Shown: in pieces, positions 1 through 8,900 of the stretch
How positions within the stretch are numbered: the stretch's first letter is position 1
How the letters are laid out: every line of letters starts with the position of its first letter
From: Mycobacterium sp.
GTDB taxonomy: Bacteria; Actinomycetota; Actinomycetes; Mycobacteriales; Mycobacteriaceae
Length of the DNA: 36,269 nucleotides
NCBI RefSeq assembly: GCF_025965855.1
Contig: NZ_JAOPWB010000336.1
Location: 1-36,269 of the forward strand
Reading direction: 5' to 3'
Notes under the pieces: generated by a model
Told to the model about the DNA's origin: nothing
The model's input: the letters and a program-made list of their open reading frames with translations, nothing else
Databases searched by the model: none
Program-made: the position numbers and the translations under genes

Positions 1-608
1 CGGCCTCGATATTGCAGAGCATCTTCGCCCCCAACACCAACGCGACGGGGACGGGGCTGGCCGGGCTGTTGAACCTGTTCTCGGGCAGCTCCCAATCATC
101 GTTCGGGTCGTTGTTGAACTCCAACATATTGAACCCCGGCATCCTCACCTCGACCGTCCCCGGCTCGGGATTTCCCATCAACCTGCTCAGCTATCTGGCG
201 CAGAGCAATTCGGCCCAGGCACTCCAGAGCGTGGGAGGCGACATCGGCCAGGGCCTGTCGGAGGGAGAAACGGCCCTGGGAGGGGCGGCGGCCGAACTGG
301 CCGATGCGATCAGGGCCGCCGGAACGGCGCCGACGGCGGCAGTGGGCGTTGGGGTTTCGATCGGCAGGCTGACCATGCCGCCCGCCGTGGTCGGAATGTT
401 GGCCGCCTCGCAAACGCCGGTGCAGCTCGCGGCGGCGGTGTCGCCGCTTGCCGCCGACGAATCCGGGTTCCCCTTCATGCCGCCGCCCATGATGCCGCCG
501 GTGACGCCACGCGACAAGCGCAAGCGCGAGGGGCGTGACTACGACGACATCGAAATCGGGCTGGAGATCAAGGGGACCTTCATGACCCGCCCGCCCTCAG
601 CGGGCTGA
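1..608 (+). CDS. PPE family protein, C-terminal part (cut by window edge)
   Basis: The reading frame is open from the first complete codon (position 3) to TGA at 606-608, so the N-terminal PPE domain lies outside the window. What remains (about 200 residues) is Gly/Ala/Ser/Asn-rich with low-complexity stretches (GLLNLFSGSS, LLNSNILNPG). It then has SIGRLTMPPAVVG, which resembles the SVP motif region of the PPE-SVP subfamily (usually GxxSVPxxW) but in degenerate form. The tail is rich in Pro/Met followed by a charged segment (RDKRKREGRDYDD), typical of PPE C-termini. PPE proteins are secreted or surface-associated through type VII secretion, usually with a PE partner; no partner is visible here. 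An internal TTG at position 12 is not taken as a start. Confidence 0.8.
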   Translation, partial: ASILQSIFAPNTNATGTGLAGLLNLFSGSSQSSFGSLLNSNILNPGILTSTVPGSGFPINLLSYLAQSNSAQALQSVGGDIGQGLSEGETALGGAAAELADAIRAAGTAPTAAVGVGVSIGRLTMPPAVVGMLAASQTPVQLAAAVSPLAADESGFPFMPPPMMPPVTPRDKRKREGRDYDDIEIGLEIKGTFMTRPPSAG

Positions 609-821
609 GGCCTGCGGCGCGTCGGGTTCGTCCGTCGCCAGGGTGAAGTAATTCTCTTCCTCCTGCACGAAGTGCCGCCGCAGCAGGGCGTATAGCCCGT
701 ACATCCAGGCGAGCAGGTCGCCGACTTGGTCCGCTCCGATGGAGCCGGTGCTTTGAGCGAGCGCCACCTGCGCGCCGATCCGGTCCGACAGCCGCTGTAT
801 TTCGGCGTGGGTTCGGCTCAT
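597..821 (-). pseudogene. Hemerythrin-like (HHE) domain remnant
   Basis: From an ATG at 821 the minus strand encodes 74 residues ending in a helix LRRHFVQEEENYFTL, which looks like the last metal-binding helix (HxxxE) of mycobacterial hemerythrin-like proteins. The preceding helices with the other His/Glu ligands are missing: the frame upstream of 821 reads into unrelated sequence antisense to the ATPase remnant. Its stop overlaps the PPE stop tail-to-tail. Read as a truncated gene; a short expressed peptide cannot be excluded. Confidence 0.5.
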
Positions 822-869
822 GGTTGCGGTGGCTTCGCCGGTGCCCAGCGGGTGGCCAGCGTCGGGTTG

Positions 870-992
870 ATGCTGGGCGTGCCGGAGGCCATCGAATTCC
901 GCACCGGCCGGTTCGTGGAATCGCTCGCGACGCAAACGCTGATCATCTTCGCCATCCGAACGCGAGTGGTGCCGTTCTTCCGCAGCCGCATG
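870..992 (+). pseudogene. MgtA-type P-type ATPase, C-terminal remnant
   Basis: About 40 codons encode FRTGRFVESLATQTLIIFAIRT followed by VPFFRSR, split here only for length. This is the distinctive last transmembrane region of MgtA/MgtB-like magnesium-transporting P-type ATPases (family: FxTGWFVESLATQTLVxFxIRTRRxPFFRSRPS). Nothing upstream in this frame resembles the rest of the roughly 850-residue protein: no phosphorylation motif DKTGT and no hinge. The frame runs on directly into an arylsulfatase fragment. A deletion junction has fused two gene ends. Confidence 0.65.
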
Positions 993-1016
993 CTGTTCGA
1001 GTCCGATCGACCCGCC

Positions 1017-1300
1017 CCGGGCTCCGGCGGCCGGGTGACGCTGTGGGCCGACGATCGGCTGATGGTTGACGGCGCGATGGCCAACACTGTGCCGTTGGCC
1101 TTCACGTCCACGCCGGGTTGGACATCAGCCGCGACAACGGCCTGGTCGTGGACCGCGACTACGAGGACAGGGCGCGCTACGCGTTCACCGGGACCGTCAA
1201 GGAGGTCGTCTTCGACCTCAAACCCGTTCCGCCCGAAGCCGAGCAGCCGCTGCACGAGCACGCGGCGGTGCAGGCGGTCGGACGGGGTTCCGCGGGCTGA
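1017..1300 (+). pseudogene. atsB: Arylsulfatase (atsB) C-terminal remnant, frameshifted
   Basis: Codons from about 1017 give GSGGRVTLWADDRLMVDGAM and then NTVPLAF in one frame. The match continues from 1118 in a different frame with DISRDNGLVVDRDYEDRARY and FTGTVKEVVFDLKP, ending in TGA at 1298-1300. Both parts are typical of the C-terminal domain of mycobacterial arylsulfatases, so a frameshift lies near 1110-1118. The catalytic N-terminal domain (CxPSR formylglycine site) is absent. In H37Rv, as I recall, atsB (Rv3299c) lies immediately upstream of lpqC in this orientation, so position supports the identity. Non-functional relic. Confidence 0.7.
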
Positions 1301-1309
1301 AGCCGGAGC

Positions 1310-1522
1310 CTACTGCTGGGCCCGGGCGAGATTCCCGCCGGCCAGGCCGGACTGGATACCCCGGTCGATCTGGTCGGCGACGGAGGACCCGCCGTTCGAG
1401 ACCGTCTGCGGGCAGTTGCAGCTGAGATCGTTGAACACGCTGGGGTCAGCGCCGGCGGGTGCTGCCACCGCCACCGCCGCCCCGACGGCAAGAGTGGCGC
1501 TGACAAGGATTTTCGATACCAA
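1310..1522 (-). CDS. Small secreted protein of unknown function
   Basis: 70 residues from a TTG start, preceded by GGAG 8 bases upstream. Residues 1-25 form a signal peptide with a hydrophobic Ala/Val core and a probable AxA cleavage site (PAGADPS). The mature part is about 45 residues and carries a CNC motif (Cys36, Cys38), then a Gly/Ser linker and an amphipathic segment DQIDRGIQSGL. It resembles small exported mycobacterial proteins without assigned function. It faces the atsB relic tail-to-tail and is followed upstream on the same strand by DUF732 genes. Confidence 0.7.
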   Translation of the reverse strand: MVSKILVSATLAVGAAVAVAAPAGADPSVFNDLSCNCPQTVSNGGSSVADQIDRGIQSGLAGGNLARAQQ

Positions 1523-1603
1523 TCGTTGTTCTCCGCGGTAGTTGGTGTCTGAATGGTATGAGGCACAACGTCCAGTCCTTGCTAGCGCGAGGTTGCGATC
1601 AGG

Positions 1604-1915
1604 TTAAGACGCATACTTGGGGCAGTACGCCCGAATGCTCGCGCCGACGAAGAAACCGGCGTGGTAGCCGTCCAGGCCGCTGTTGCCCATGACAGTGGAT
1701 GCGACCTGGTTCACGGTCCTGCCGGTACCAAGTTCGTCGCAGACCTCGTGGCCGGCGATGAAGGCCTTCTCCGGCGATCCGAAATGGATGCCCTTCCCGC
1801 TCAGCGCCGCCAGGAACGCGTCATCGCTGGCGTCGGCACGGGCGATCGCCGCCGTCGCCGCCAGGGGGGCGAGCGCGGCCAGCACGACCAGGGGGGCGAT
1901 ACGGGTGATTGTCAC
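1604..1915 (-). CDS. DUF732 secreted protein (paralogue 1)
   Basis: 103 residues. GTG at 1915 is chosen because AGGAGG lies 4 bases upstream and the protein then begins directly with a signal peptide (VTITRIAPLVVLAALAPLAA, cleavage near ARADA). A longer frame to 1996 adds only charged residues before it. The mature domain has the DUF732 pattern: DDAFLAALSGKGI, a Gly-His-Glu-Val-Cys motif, a central VNQVASTVM helix, and C-terminal AYCPKYA. The two cysteines probably form a disulfide. Function is unknown; the family is expanded in mycobacteria. It shares an upstream element with the next gene. Confidence 0.85.
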   Translation of the reverse strand: MTITRIAPLVVLAALAPLAATAAIARADASDDAFLAALSGKGIHFGSPEKAFIAGHEVCDELGTGRTVNQVASTVMGNSGLDGYHAGFFVGASIRAYCPKYAS

Positions 1916-1996
1916 TTCGCCTCCTTCCTCGTCAGCGCGGTTGCCATCCCTTTGCCATTTGTTGCCGACGCGACCTGAGCCGCGAATTCCGCACAC

Positions 1997-2016
1997 TACA
2001 GCTTGGCATAATGCAA
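1997..2016 (-). promoter_or_regulatory. Upstream element shared by DUF732 genes 1 and 2 (copy 1)
   Basis: On the plus strand this reads tacagcttggcataatgcaa. It matches 17 of 20 bases with 2521-2540 and lies about 82 bases upstream of the DUF732 start at 1915. Read in the gene's direction it begins TTGCAT, a possible -35, but no clear -10 follows at the normal distance. It is either a conserved promoter or operator part, or residue of a tandem duplication. Confidence 0.35.
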
Positions 2017-2091
2017 CGGCCGCCGAATTGCAATCACGGCGACACGAAAGGCGTTCCCGCCGCCCGGTTTCACGATTACTGGTGGTGTGCG

Positions 2092-2445
2092 TCAGGAGGG
2101 CATGTCGGCGTATTGCGGGCAGTACGCGCGTTCGGAAAGGGCGACGAAGTAGCCGGCGTTGTCGCCGTCGATGCCGCTGCTGTTCATCACGTCGGTCGCG
2201 ATCTGTTCCTGCGTCTTACCCATATCCAGTTGGTGGCAGACCAAATGGCCGGCCGCGATCGCGGATTTGGGCGACTCGTGCTCGATGCCGTGGTTATGCA
2301 GCGCGGTGATGAACGCGTCGTCGGTGCCGTCGGCGTGAGCCGTCGGGGCCGCCGTCACCGGACCGAGCAGCGCGACCGCCGGTATGAAGCCGGCAGCCAA
2401 CAGCGACAGCAGCCGGCCGGGCTTGCGGGTACCGGTACTCGTCAT
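2092..2445 (-). CDS. DUF732 secreted protein (paralogue 2)
   Basis: 117 residues from ATG at 2445, with GGGGG about 8 bases upstream. A longer frame to 2514 lacks a ribosome site and would put 23 polar residues before the signal peptide. The N-terminus has basic residues (TRKPGR), a hydrophobic stretch LLSLLAAGFIPAVALLG and a cleavage site near AHADG. The mature domain repeats the family pattern: DDAFITALHNHGI, AAGHLVCHQLDMG, DVMNSSGIDGDNAGYF, AYCPQYA. It is clearly paralogous to the genes at 1604-1915 and 4749-5063. Function unknown. Confidence 0.88.
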   Translation of the reverse strand: MTSTGTRKPGRLLSLLAAGFIPAVALLGPVTAAPTAHADGTDDAFITALHNHGIEHESPKSAIAAGHLVCHQLDMGKTQEQIATDVMNSSGIDGDNAGYFVALSERAYCPQYADMPS

Positions 2446-2520
2446 TTCTAATACCCCCAAGGTTTGAGAAGATCCGTTGTTTGACGACTGAAGGTTCGGC
2501 CGCCAACGTTGCACGCAGGT

Positions 2521-2540
2521 TACAGCTCGGCATCATCCAA
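2521..2540 (-). promoter_or_regulatory. Upstream element shared by DUF732 genes 1 and 2 (copy 2)
   Basis: Plus-strand tacagctcggcatcatccaa, 17 of 20 bases identical to 1997-2016, lying about 76 bases upstream of the DUF732 start at 2445. The similar distance from both starts suggests a regulatory role rather than chance. The third DUF732 gene (4749-5063) has no obvious copy. Confidence 0.35.
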
Positions 2541-2614
2541 TCATCGCGGATATTGCGAACATCGCAACAATCGTTCCCCCCTCGATCCGCGAGCCCGCTG
2601 GGTAGCTTGACGAC

Positions 2615-3541
2615 ATGCCGTACCCGCGCTGGTTGTCGCTCGCCGTTCTGGCGTTCTGCGCGGTAGGCATCGTGGGCTGTGGTGTGCGGCACGTGTCGGC
2701 GGCCAGCGCTCAAGATCTGTCCGGCACGTTGCGTTCCGGCGGCATGGACCGCACCTACACGTTGCACGTGCCGCCCGGCGATCCCGTCGCCCTGGTGCTC
2801 AGCCTGCACGGCGGGGGCGGCACCGGAACAGGGCAGCAGGGCCTGACCGACTTCGACACCGTCGCCGACGCCAACAACCTACTGGTGGCCTATCCCGATG
2901 GTTACGACAAGAGCTGGGCCGACGGTCGGGGGGCGTCGCCGGCGGACCGCCGCCACGTCGACGACGTCGGGTTCCTGGTCGCGCTGGCGGGAAAGCTGCA
3001 AAGCGACTACAAGATCGCGCCCGGGCACGTCTTCGCCACCGGCATGTCCAACGGGGGCTTCATGTCCAACAGGCTGGCGTGTGACCGCGCCGACGTCTTC
3101 GCCGCGATCGCGCCCGTGGCGGGCACGCTGGGCGCGGGCGTCGCCTGCCATCCGTCGCGGCCGGTGTCCGTCCTGGAGGCACACGGAACGGCCGACCCGC
3201 TGGTGCCGTTCAACGGCGGGAACGTGCGCGGTCGGGGCGGGGTCAGCCACTCCGTCTCGGCGACCAGCATGGTGGATACGTGGCGCTCGGCCGATGGGTG
3301 CCAAGGTGATCCGTCGACGCAGGTGCTACCCGGCGTCGGGGACGGCACCGTCGTGCACCGCTTCGACTCCGCGGCGTGCGCGGCGTCCACGGAGGTGGTC
3401 TTCTATCAGATCGACAACGGCGGGCACACGTGGCCGGGGGGCAAGCAATACCTGCCCCAGGCGATCGTCGGGCGCACCTCGCGCGCCCTGGACGCCTCGG
3501 AGGTCATCGCCCAGTTTTTCCTCGCGCACGCCCGGGATTAG
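2615..3541 (+). CDS. lpqC: Lipoprotein esterase, PHB depolymerase/LpqC family
   Basis: 308 residues. The N-terminus is a lipoprotein signal peptide with lipobox IVGC, so Cys22 would be lipidated and the enzyme anchored outside the membrane. The alpha/beta-hydrolase domain shows the oxyanion region HGGGG (65-69), nucleophile motif GMSNGG (Ser145), HGTADPLVPF (Asp194) and NGGHTWPGG (His271), giving a complete Ser-Asp-His triad. The family includes polyhydroxybutyrate depolymerases and feruloyl esterases; the natural substrate is unknown. It matches Rv3298c lpqC in length (about 304) and in position next to atsB and nei, although two DUF732 genes and pstS now separate these neighbours. Confidence 0.9.
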   Translation: MPYPRWLSLAVLAFCAVGIVGCGVRHVSAASAQDLSGTLRSGGMDRTYTLHVPPGDPVALVLSLHGGGGTGTGQQGLTDFDTVADANNLLVAYPDGYDKSWADGRGASPADRRHVDDVGFLVALAGKLQSDYKIAPGHVFATGMSNGGFMSNRLACDRADVFAAIAPVAGTLGAGVACHPSRPVSVLEAHGTADPLVPFNGGNVRGRGGVSHSVSATSMVDTWRSADGCQGDPSTQVLPGVGDGTVVHRFDSAACAASTEVVFYQIDNGGHTWPGGKQYLPQAIVGRTSRALDASEVIAQFFLAHARD

Positions 3542-3618
3542 ACGCCGCGCGGCAGCAGGGCGATCTTGTTACTATGCCTCATGGCGGCGATCGTGTCATC
3601 GGTACCATTCACGAGAAT

Positions 3619-3637
3619 TCGATTGAAACTCAATCGA
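3619..3637 (+). promoter_or_regulatory. Perfect hairpin over the pstS start codon
   Basis: TCGATTGA-AAC-TCAATCGA is an 8-bp perfect inverted repeat with a 3-base loop. The inferred TTG start (3623-3625) lies inside the left arm. In mRNA it could mask initiation; in DNA it could be an operator. Confidence 0.4.
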
Positions 3638-4735
3638 TTTGGCGCCGCGATGAGCATTCTGGCCGCCGCTGCGGTGGCGTTGTCCGCGTGTGACGGTGAC
3701 AACCACGCCGCCGGGGGAAGTGCGACGACGGGCGCGTCGCCGGCGAAGGTGGCGTGCGGCGGCAAACCGACCCTGCGGGCCAGCGGTTCCACCGCCCAGG
3801 CGAACGCGATGACCCGTTTCGTCAAGGCTTTCGAACAGGCCTGCCCGGGGCAGTCCCTGAATTACACCGCGAATGGTTCCGGCGCCGGGATTAGCGAATT
3901 CCTCGGCAACCAAACGGATTTCGGTGGCTCGGACTCACCGCTGAACAAGGACGAGTACGCCAAGGCGCAGCAGCGGTGCGGCTCGCCGGTGTGGAACCTG
4001 CCGGTGGTGTTCGGCCCCATCGCCGTCGCCTACAACGTCAACGGTGTGACTTCGCTGAACCTCGACGGCGCGACCGCGGCCAGGATCTTCAACGGCGGCA
4101 TCACCGGCTGGAACGATCCCGCGGTCTCCGCGCTCAACCCCGGTGTCGCCTTGCCCGCCGAGCCGATTCGCGTCGTGTTCCGCAGCGACGAGTCCGGCAC
4201 CACCGACAACTTCCAGCGGTATCTCGACACCGCTTCCAACGGCGCGTGGGGCAAGGGCGCCGGAAAGGCGTTCAACGGCGGTGTCGGCGAGGGGGCTAGG
4301 GGCAACGACGGTGCCGCCGCGGCCGTCAAGAGCACCGAGGGGTCGATTACCTACAACGAATGGTCGTTCGCCCAGGCGCAACACCTGAACATGGCCAAGG
4401 TCCTCACGTCGGCCGGCCCGGACCCGGTGGCGATCAGCCCGGACTCGGTGGGCAAGACGATCTCCGCCGCGTGGTTCATCAGCAGGGGCAACGACCTCGC
4501 CCTCGACACCATCTCGTTCTACCGGCCCAACCAGCCCGACGCCTACCCGATCGCGCTGGCGACGTACGAGATCGTGTGCTCCAAATACCCCGACCCACAG
4601 GTCGGTACGGCGGTAAAGGCGTTCCTGCAGAGCACCATCGGTGCCGGCCAGGATGGCCTGGCGGACAACGGATACGTTCCCATTCCGCAGGAATTCAAGT
4701 CGCGGTTGTCGACCGCGGTCGACGCCGTCTCATGA
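3623..4735 (+). CDS. pstS3: Phosphate ABC transporter substrate-binding lipoprotein PstS3-type
   Basis: 370 residues from TTG at 3623, which aligns the N-terminus (xKLNRFGAA) with the start I recall for PstS3 of M. tuberculosis (MKLNRFGAA, also 370 residues). A longer frame to 3566 is possible but gives a poor signal peptide. Lipobox LSAC puts the lipidated Cys at 23. PstS motifs are [71 protein letters not shown] (phosphate-binding SGTTxNF) and [10 protein letters not shown]. It binds periplasmic phosphate for a Pst permease. No pstA, pstB or pstC is nearby, whereas in H37Rv pstS3 lies in a pst cluster elsewhere, so this is an orphan copy or a relocated gene. Confidence 0.92.
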   Translation: MKLNRFGAAMSILAAAAVALSACDGDNHAAGGSATTGASPAKVACGGKPTLRASGSTAQANAMTRFVKAFEQACPGQSLNYTANGSGAGISEFLGNQTDFGGSDSPLNKDEYAKAQQRCGSPVWNLPVVFGPIAVAYNVNGVTSLNLDGATAARIFNGGITGWNDPAVSALNPGVALPAEPIRVVFRSDESGTTDNFQRYLDTASNGAWGKGAGKAFNGGVGEGARGNDGAAAAVKSTEGSITYNEWSFAQAQHLNMAKVLTSAGPDPVAISPDSVGKTISAAWFISRGNDLALDTISFYRPNQPDAYPIALATYEIVCSKYPDPQVGTAVKAFLQSTIGAGQDGLADNGYVPIPQEFKSRLSTAVDAVS

Positions 4736-4748
4736 TCGGACGTCAGGA

Positions 4749-5063
4749 TCAGCGATACCTCGGGCAGTACGCGGCGATGCTCGCACCGATGAAGAACCCG
4801 GCGCGATAGCCGTCCAGGTTGCTGTTCGTCATCACCTCGGAGGCGACGTCGGGCTTTTGTTTGCCGATGTCGAGTTCGTCGCAGACCTCGTGGCCGGCGA
4901 TGATCGCGGCCTGCGGTGAGGCGAATTCGATGCCCTTGTTCTTCACCGCGGTCACGAACAGGTTATCGACCGCGTCGGCGTTCGCGGTCGGGGAGACCCG
5001 CGTGGCGAGGCTCAGCAGCGCCAGGGCAAGGCCGGCCGATAGGCGCGCTCGGGTGGTCGTCAT
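4749..5063 (-). CDS. DUF732 secreted protein (paralogue 3)
   Basis: 104 residues from ATG at 5063, with GGGAGG about 9 bases upstream. The frame continues upstream into sequence antisense to nei, which is ignored. Signal peptide: MTTTRARLSAGLALALLSLA with cleavage near TANADA. Mature domain: DNLFVTAVKNKGIEF, AAIIAGHEVCDELDIG, SEVMTNSNLDGYRAGFFIGA, AYCPRYR, with the two conserved Cys. It is closest in motif wording to paralogue 1 (GHEVCDEL, DGYxAGFFxGASI). It converges on pstS with a gap of 13 bases. Confidence 0.9.
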   Translation of the reverse strand: MTTTRARLSAGLALALLSLATRVSPTANADAVDNLFVTAVKNKGIEFASPQAAIIAGHEVCDELDIGKQKPDVASEVMTNSNLDGYRAGFFIGASIAAYCPRYR

Positions 5064-5164
5064 CGCTGGGACCTCCCGCCGGGTAGTGATGACGGCAATC
5101 CGAGCCGCTGACACTGAGATCATTGCATGTCGACCTCGGACGAGCGAAAGTTGCGGGGCCCCGC

Positions 5165-5920
5165 TCAACGCTGGCAGGACGGGCACCAGTACGTCACCCG
5201 TTCGCCGCCGTCGCCGTAGTTGATGCGGGTGCCGCAGCGACGGCACGGTTGCCCGGCCCGCCCGTACACCCACAGCTGCCGGCCCGCCCGGGTGTCGCCG
5301 GTGGTGCAGCGGTTCCAGCGGAAGCGGTTGGTCCACAGCATGTCTCGGGCGCGGGAGACGAACCGGCGCGGATCGGTGACCGCGCTGACCGGCGCGGTGG
5401 GCAGGTGGCCGCTGACGAAACACAGCTCGTTGCAATAGACATTGCCGATCCCGGCCAGCATCCGCTGGTCCAGCAGCGCCTCGCCGATCGGCCGGTCGGG
5501 GCGGGCGGCCAGGTTGGCGGCGGCGCGCCCGGGGTCCCAGTCCGCGCCCAGCAGATCGGGTCCCAGGTGCGCGACCGCGTCGCCGTCGCGGTCCCGCTCC
5601 AGTATCTCCAGCACACCCAGGTCGAGCCCCACGGCGCGAACACCGTTGGCCTCCAAAACGATCCGGGCCCGGTGATCCACCCGCACCGGCCGGTTGCCGA
5701 CCCGCCAGCTGCCGTCCATCTTCAGATGCGAGTGAATGCTGGCCCGCCCCACCCGGATGAACAAGTGCTTGCCGCGGCTGAGCACTTCGTCGACCACCTG
5801 GCCGGTCAGGTCGACGGTGGCAAACCGCGGAACCCGGACGTCGCAACGCGTCAGCGTGCGCCCGGCCAGGTGCTGTCGCAGCATGGCCGCGGTATGCCAG
5901 ACGGTGTCACCCTCGGGCAT
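5165..5920 (-). CDS. nei: Endonuclease VIII-type DNA glycosylase/AP lyase Nei
   Basis: 251 residues beginning MPEGDTVWH. After Met removal Pro is the catalytic N-terminal nucleophile and Glu3 (counting Met) the essential acid. Lys51 in SRGKHLF matches the beta-hairpin lysine of the Fpg/Nei family. The helix-two-turns-helix region carries [11 protein letters not shown], and a C-terminal zinc finger has Cys226, Cys229, Cys246 and Cys249 (CRRC...CPSC). The enzyme removes oxidised pyrimidines and cuts abasic sites. It starts 13 bases after the lhr stop, so the two are probably co-transcribed, as in H37Rv (Rv3296-Rv3297). Confidence 0.95.
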   Translation of the reverse strand: MPEGDTVWHTAAMLRQHLAGRTLTRCDVRVPRFATVDLTGQVVDEVLSRGKHLFIRVGRASIHSHLKMDGSWRVGNRPVRVDHRARIVLEANGVRAVGLDLGVLEILERDRDGDAVAHLGPDLLGADWDPGRAAANLAARPDRPIGEALLDQRMLAGIGNVYCNELCFVSGHLPTAPVSAVTDPRRFVSRARDMLWTNRFRWNRCTTGDTRAGRQLWVYGRAGQPCRRCGTRINYGDGGERVTYWCPSCQR

Positions 5921-5933
5921 CAGCCATCGCAGG

Positions 5934-8900
5934 TCATCGCAGGCGCATTCCGCGCGGGGTGCGGGCGAACCCGGCCTCGGCCAGCGCCTCGGCGACCGGG
6001 TTCGGTCCGCCGGCGTGGGGTTGCAGCGCCGGCGTGCCGTCGATGCGTTCGACCAGGATCGAGGCGACGCGCCGGGCGGCGACCAGGTCGGCCATCGCCG
6101 CGGCCGCGGCATGGTCGGCCGCGGGGTCGTCGGTGAAGGTCAGCAGGGACCGTCCGCCGCGCTCCAGGAACCAGGCCAGCTTGCCGTCCACCAGCACCAC
6201 CAGCGCCCCCGCCTTGCGGCCCGGCCGGGCCCCGGGGCCCTCTCCGTCGGCGCGGGGGGCCGGCCACGGCAGCGCGGCGCCGTAGGGGTTGGCCGGATCG
6301 GCGGCGGCCAGCGCGAGCGCCCGGTATTCCGGCCGTTCGGAATCGACGTCGTCGGTGTAGCTGCGCAGCCGGTCGACGGTGGATGCGACGGCGAATTGGG
6401 CGCCGCCCAGCGACTCGACGAAATAGCCGCGCTGGCACCTGCCGGCCTCCTCGAACGTGCTCAGCACCTTGTAGAGCGTCGCGAATCCGCCCGGCACGCC
6501 CTCGGCCGCCACCGCGCCCCTGGTGAGCACGCCGTGGCGGTTGAGCAGCAGCTCGGCCTGGTAGTGGGCCCGCAGCGTGGAATCCGGCTCGGCGGCCGGC
6601 AGCGCCGACCATCGCCCGGCCACGGCCGGGTCGGTGCTGCGGTGCTGGGCGTGCGCCACGCTGTAGCGGCTCAGCCGCGGCGGGCGGCGCGTCCGGTACG
6701 CCGGCGCGGAACGCTTGCGGCCGCCCGCGCCGCCGAGCATCGCGCGCAGCGGCGCGAACGTGTCGCCGGTGACCCAGCCGGCCCAGATCAGGTCCCACAG
6801 CGCGTCTTTGAGCACCGTCTCGCCGATCGCGTCCTGGGCGAGCTGGCGGAAGAAGTACGCACCGCCTCCGGCCAGCGTGTCCAGGATCGCGCGGTGGGCG
6901 TCGGTGAAGTCGAGCTCGGCGGCCCCGGCCAGGGTCAGAGGCGCGGAATCGCTCGCGTGCAGCGCGATCCAGCCGTCGCCGGCCGAGATCGACCCGGCGC
7001 CCGACCAGGTGACCTCGCCGGTGGCGAGCAGTTCGTCCAGCATCGCGGGGGAGTAGTCACGGACCCGCGGGGCCAGGACGAGCGGTTCGATCGCCGAGGC
7101 CGGCATCCGGACACCGGCCAGCTGATCGATCACCGACATCAGCCCGTCCAGCCCGGAATGGCCGGCGGTTACCCCGTGCCAGGCCGGCAGGAAACGCCCG
7201 TACGCGGCGGTGCTCACCGGCTCCACCTGCGCGCGCAGCGCCGCCAGCGAACGCCGCCGCAGGATGCGCAGCACGTCGGCGTCGCACCACTGCTCGCCGC
7301 CGGCACCCCCGGGGGCCGATATCTCGGATATCGCAGACGCGCCGACGAACTCGCCGCGCACCACCCGGCCGTCGGCGGCCAGCCGGCCCAGCACGTCGGC
7401 GGTCACCCGCAGGCCCAGGCCGAACCGCGCGGCCGCCTCAGCCGTGGTGAACGGGGTGTGCGTGCGCGCGTAGCGGCCCAGCAGCTCGCCCAGCGGGTCG
7501 GCCACCGCCTCGGTGAAGGCGGCCGGCACCCCCAGCGGGACCGCCGCCCCGATCCCGTCGCGCAACCGGCCGATGTCCTCGACGGCCACCCACCAGCTGC
7601 GGCCGGCGAACGACACCGTCAGCGCGCGCCTGGCGGCCCGCAACCCCTCCAGCCAGCCGCCGGTGCCGTCGGCGCCACCGGCCCGGGCTGCGACCTCGTC
7701 CTCGGTCAGCGGACCCAGCAGTCGCAGCAGGTCCGCGACGCCCTCGGCGTCGCGCGCGGCCCGGTCGGCCGACAGGTGCTGCAGTTGCCGGCCCGTCGCG
7801 GCGATGACGTCGGGATCGAGCAGCTCGCGCAGCTCCACCCGGCCCAGCAGCTCGGCCAGCAGGGTGCTGTCCAGCGAGAGCGCCGCGGCCCGGCGCTCCG
7901 CCAGCGGGGTGTCGCCCTCGTACATGAACGCGCCGACGTAACCGAACAACAGTGACGCCGCGAACGGGGACGGTCTCGCGGTTTCCGTCTCGAGCACCCG
8001 CACCTTACGCTGGGCGATGCCGGCCATCAGCCCGGTCAGCGCAGGGACGTCGTAGACGTCCTGCAGGCATTCGCGGATGGTCTCGAGCACCACCGGGAAG
8101 TCGGGGTATTTGCGCGCCACGTCCAGCAGCTGGGCCGCGCGCTGGCGTTGGTGCCAGAGCGGCGAACGGCGGCCGGGGTGGCGCCGGGGCAACAGCAGCG
8201 CGCGCGCCGCGCACTCCCGGAACCGCGACGCGAACAGCGCCGAACCGCCCACCTCGGCGGTGACGATCGGGTCGATCTCATCGGCGTCGAAGACGAACAG
8301 CTCTGCCCCGGCCGGGGTTTCCTCCAGGGTGTCGGGTAAATGCACCACAATGCCGTCGTCGGAGGCGGTCGGCTTCTCGTCGAGGCCGTATCGTTCGCGC
8401 AGCCGCCGGCCCACGGCCAGCGCGAGCGGCCCATGCACCCGCAGCCCGTACGGCGAGTGCAGTATCACGCGCCAATCGCCCAGCTCGTCGCGGAACCGCT
8501 CGACCAAGAGGGTGGTGTCGGTGGGCACCACCCCGGCGGCGGTGCGCTGCTCGTCCAGCAGCCCCCACAGGTTATCGATCGCGTAGGCATCGAAACCCAA
8601 AGCGGCGCAACGCTTGTCGAATGCCTCGCGGTTCAGGCCGGCCAGCTCCCCGGTGAACGCGCCGAGCGCGGCGCCGAGCTCGGCGGGGCGGCCCACGTCG
8701 TCGCCGCGCCAGAACGGCAACCGGGCCGGCTGTCCCGGCGCGGGGATCACCAGCACCCGGTCGTGGGTGATCTCGGTGATCCGCCAACTGGTGGCTCCCA
8801 GCGAGATCACGTCGCCGGGACGGGACTCATACACCATCTCCTCGTCCAGCTCGCCCACCCGCGACGGCTTTTCGGCCTCCGAAGCCAGGTACACGGTGAA

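Noticed and set aside
4749..5846. A 365-codon frame joining nei sequence to DUF732
   Set aside because: The first 260 residues are a shadow of nei. The ribosome site and signal peptide place the DUF732 start at 5063.
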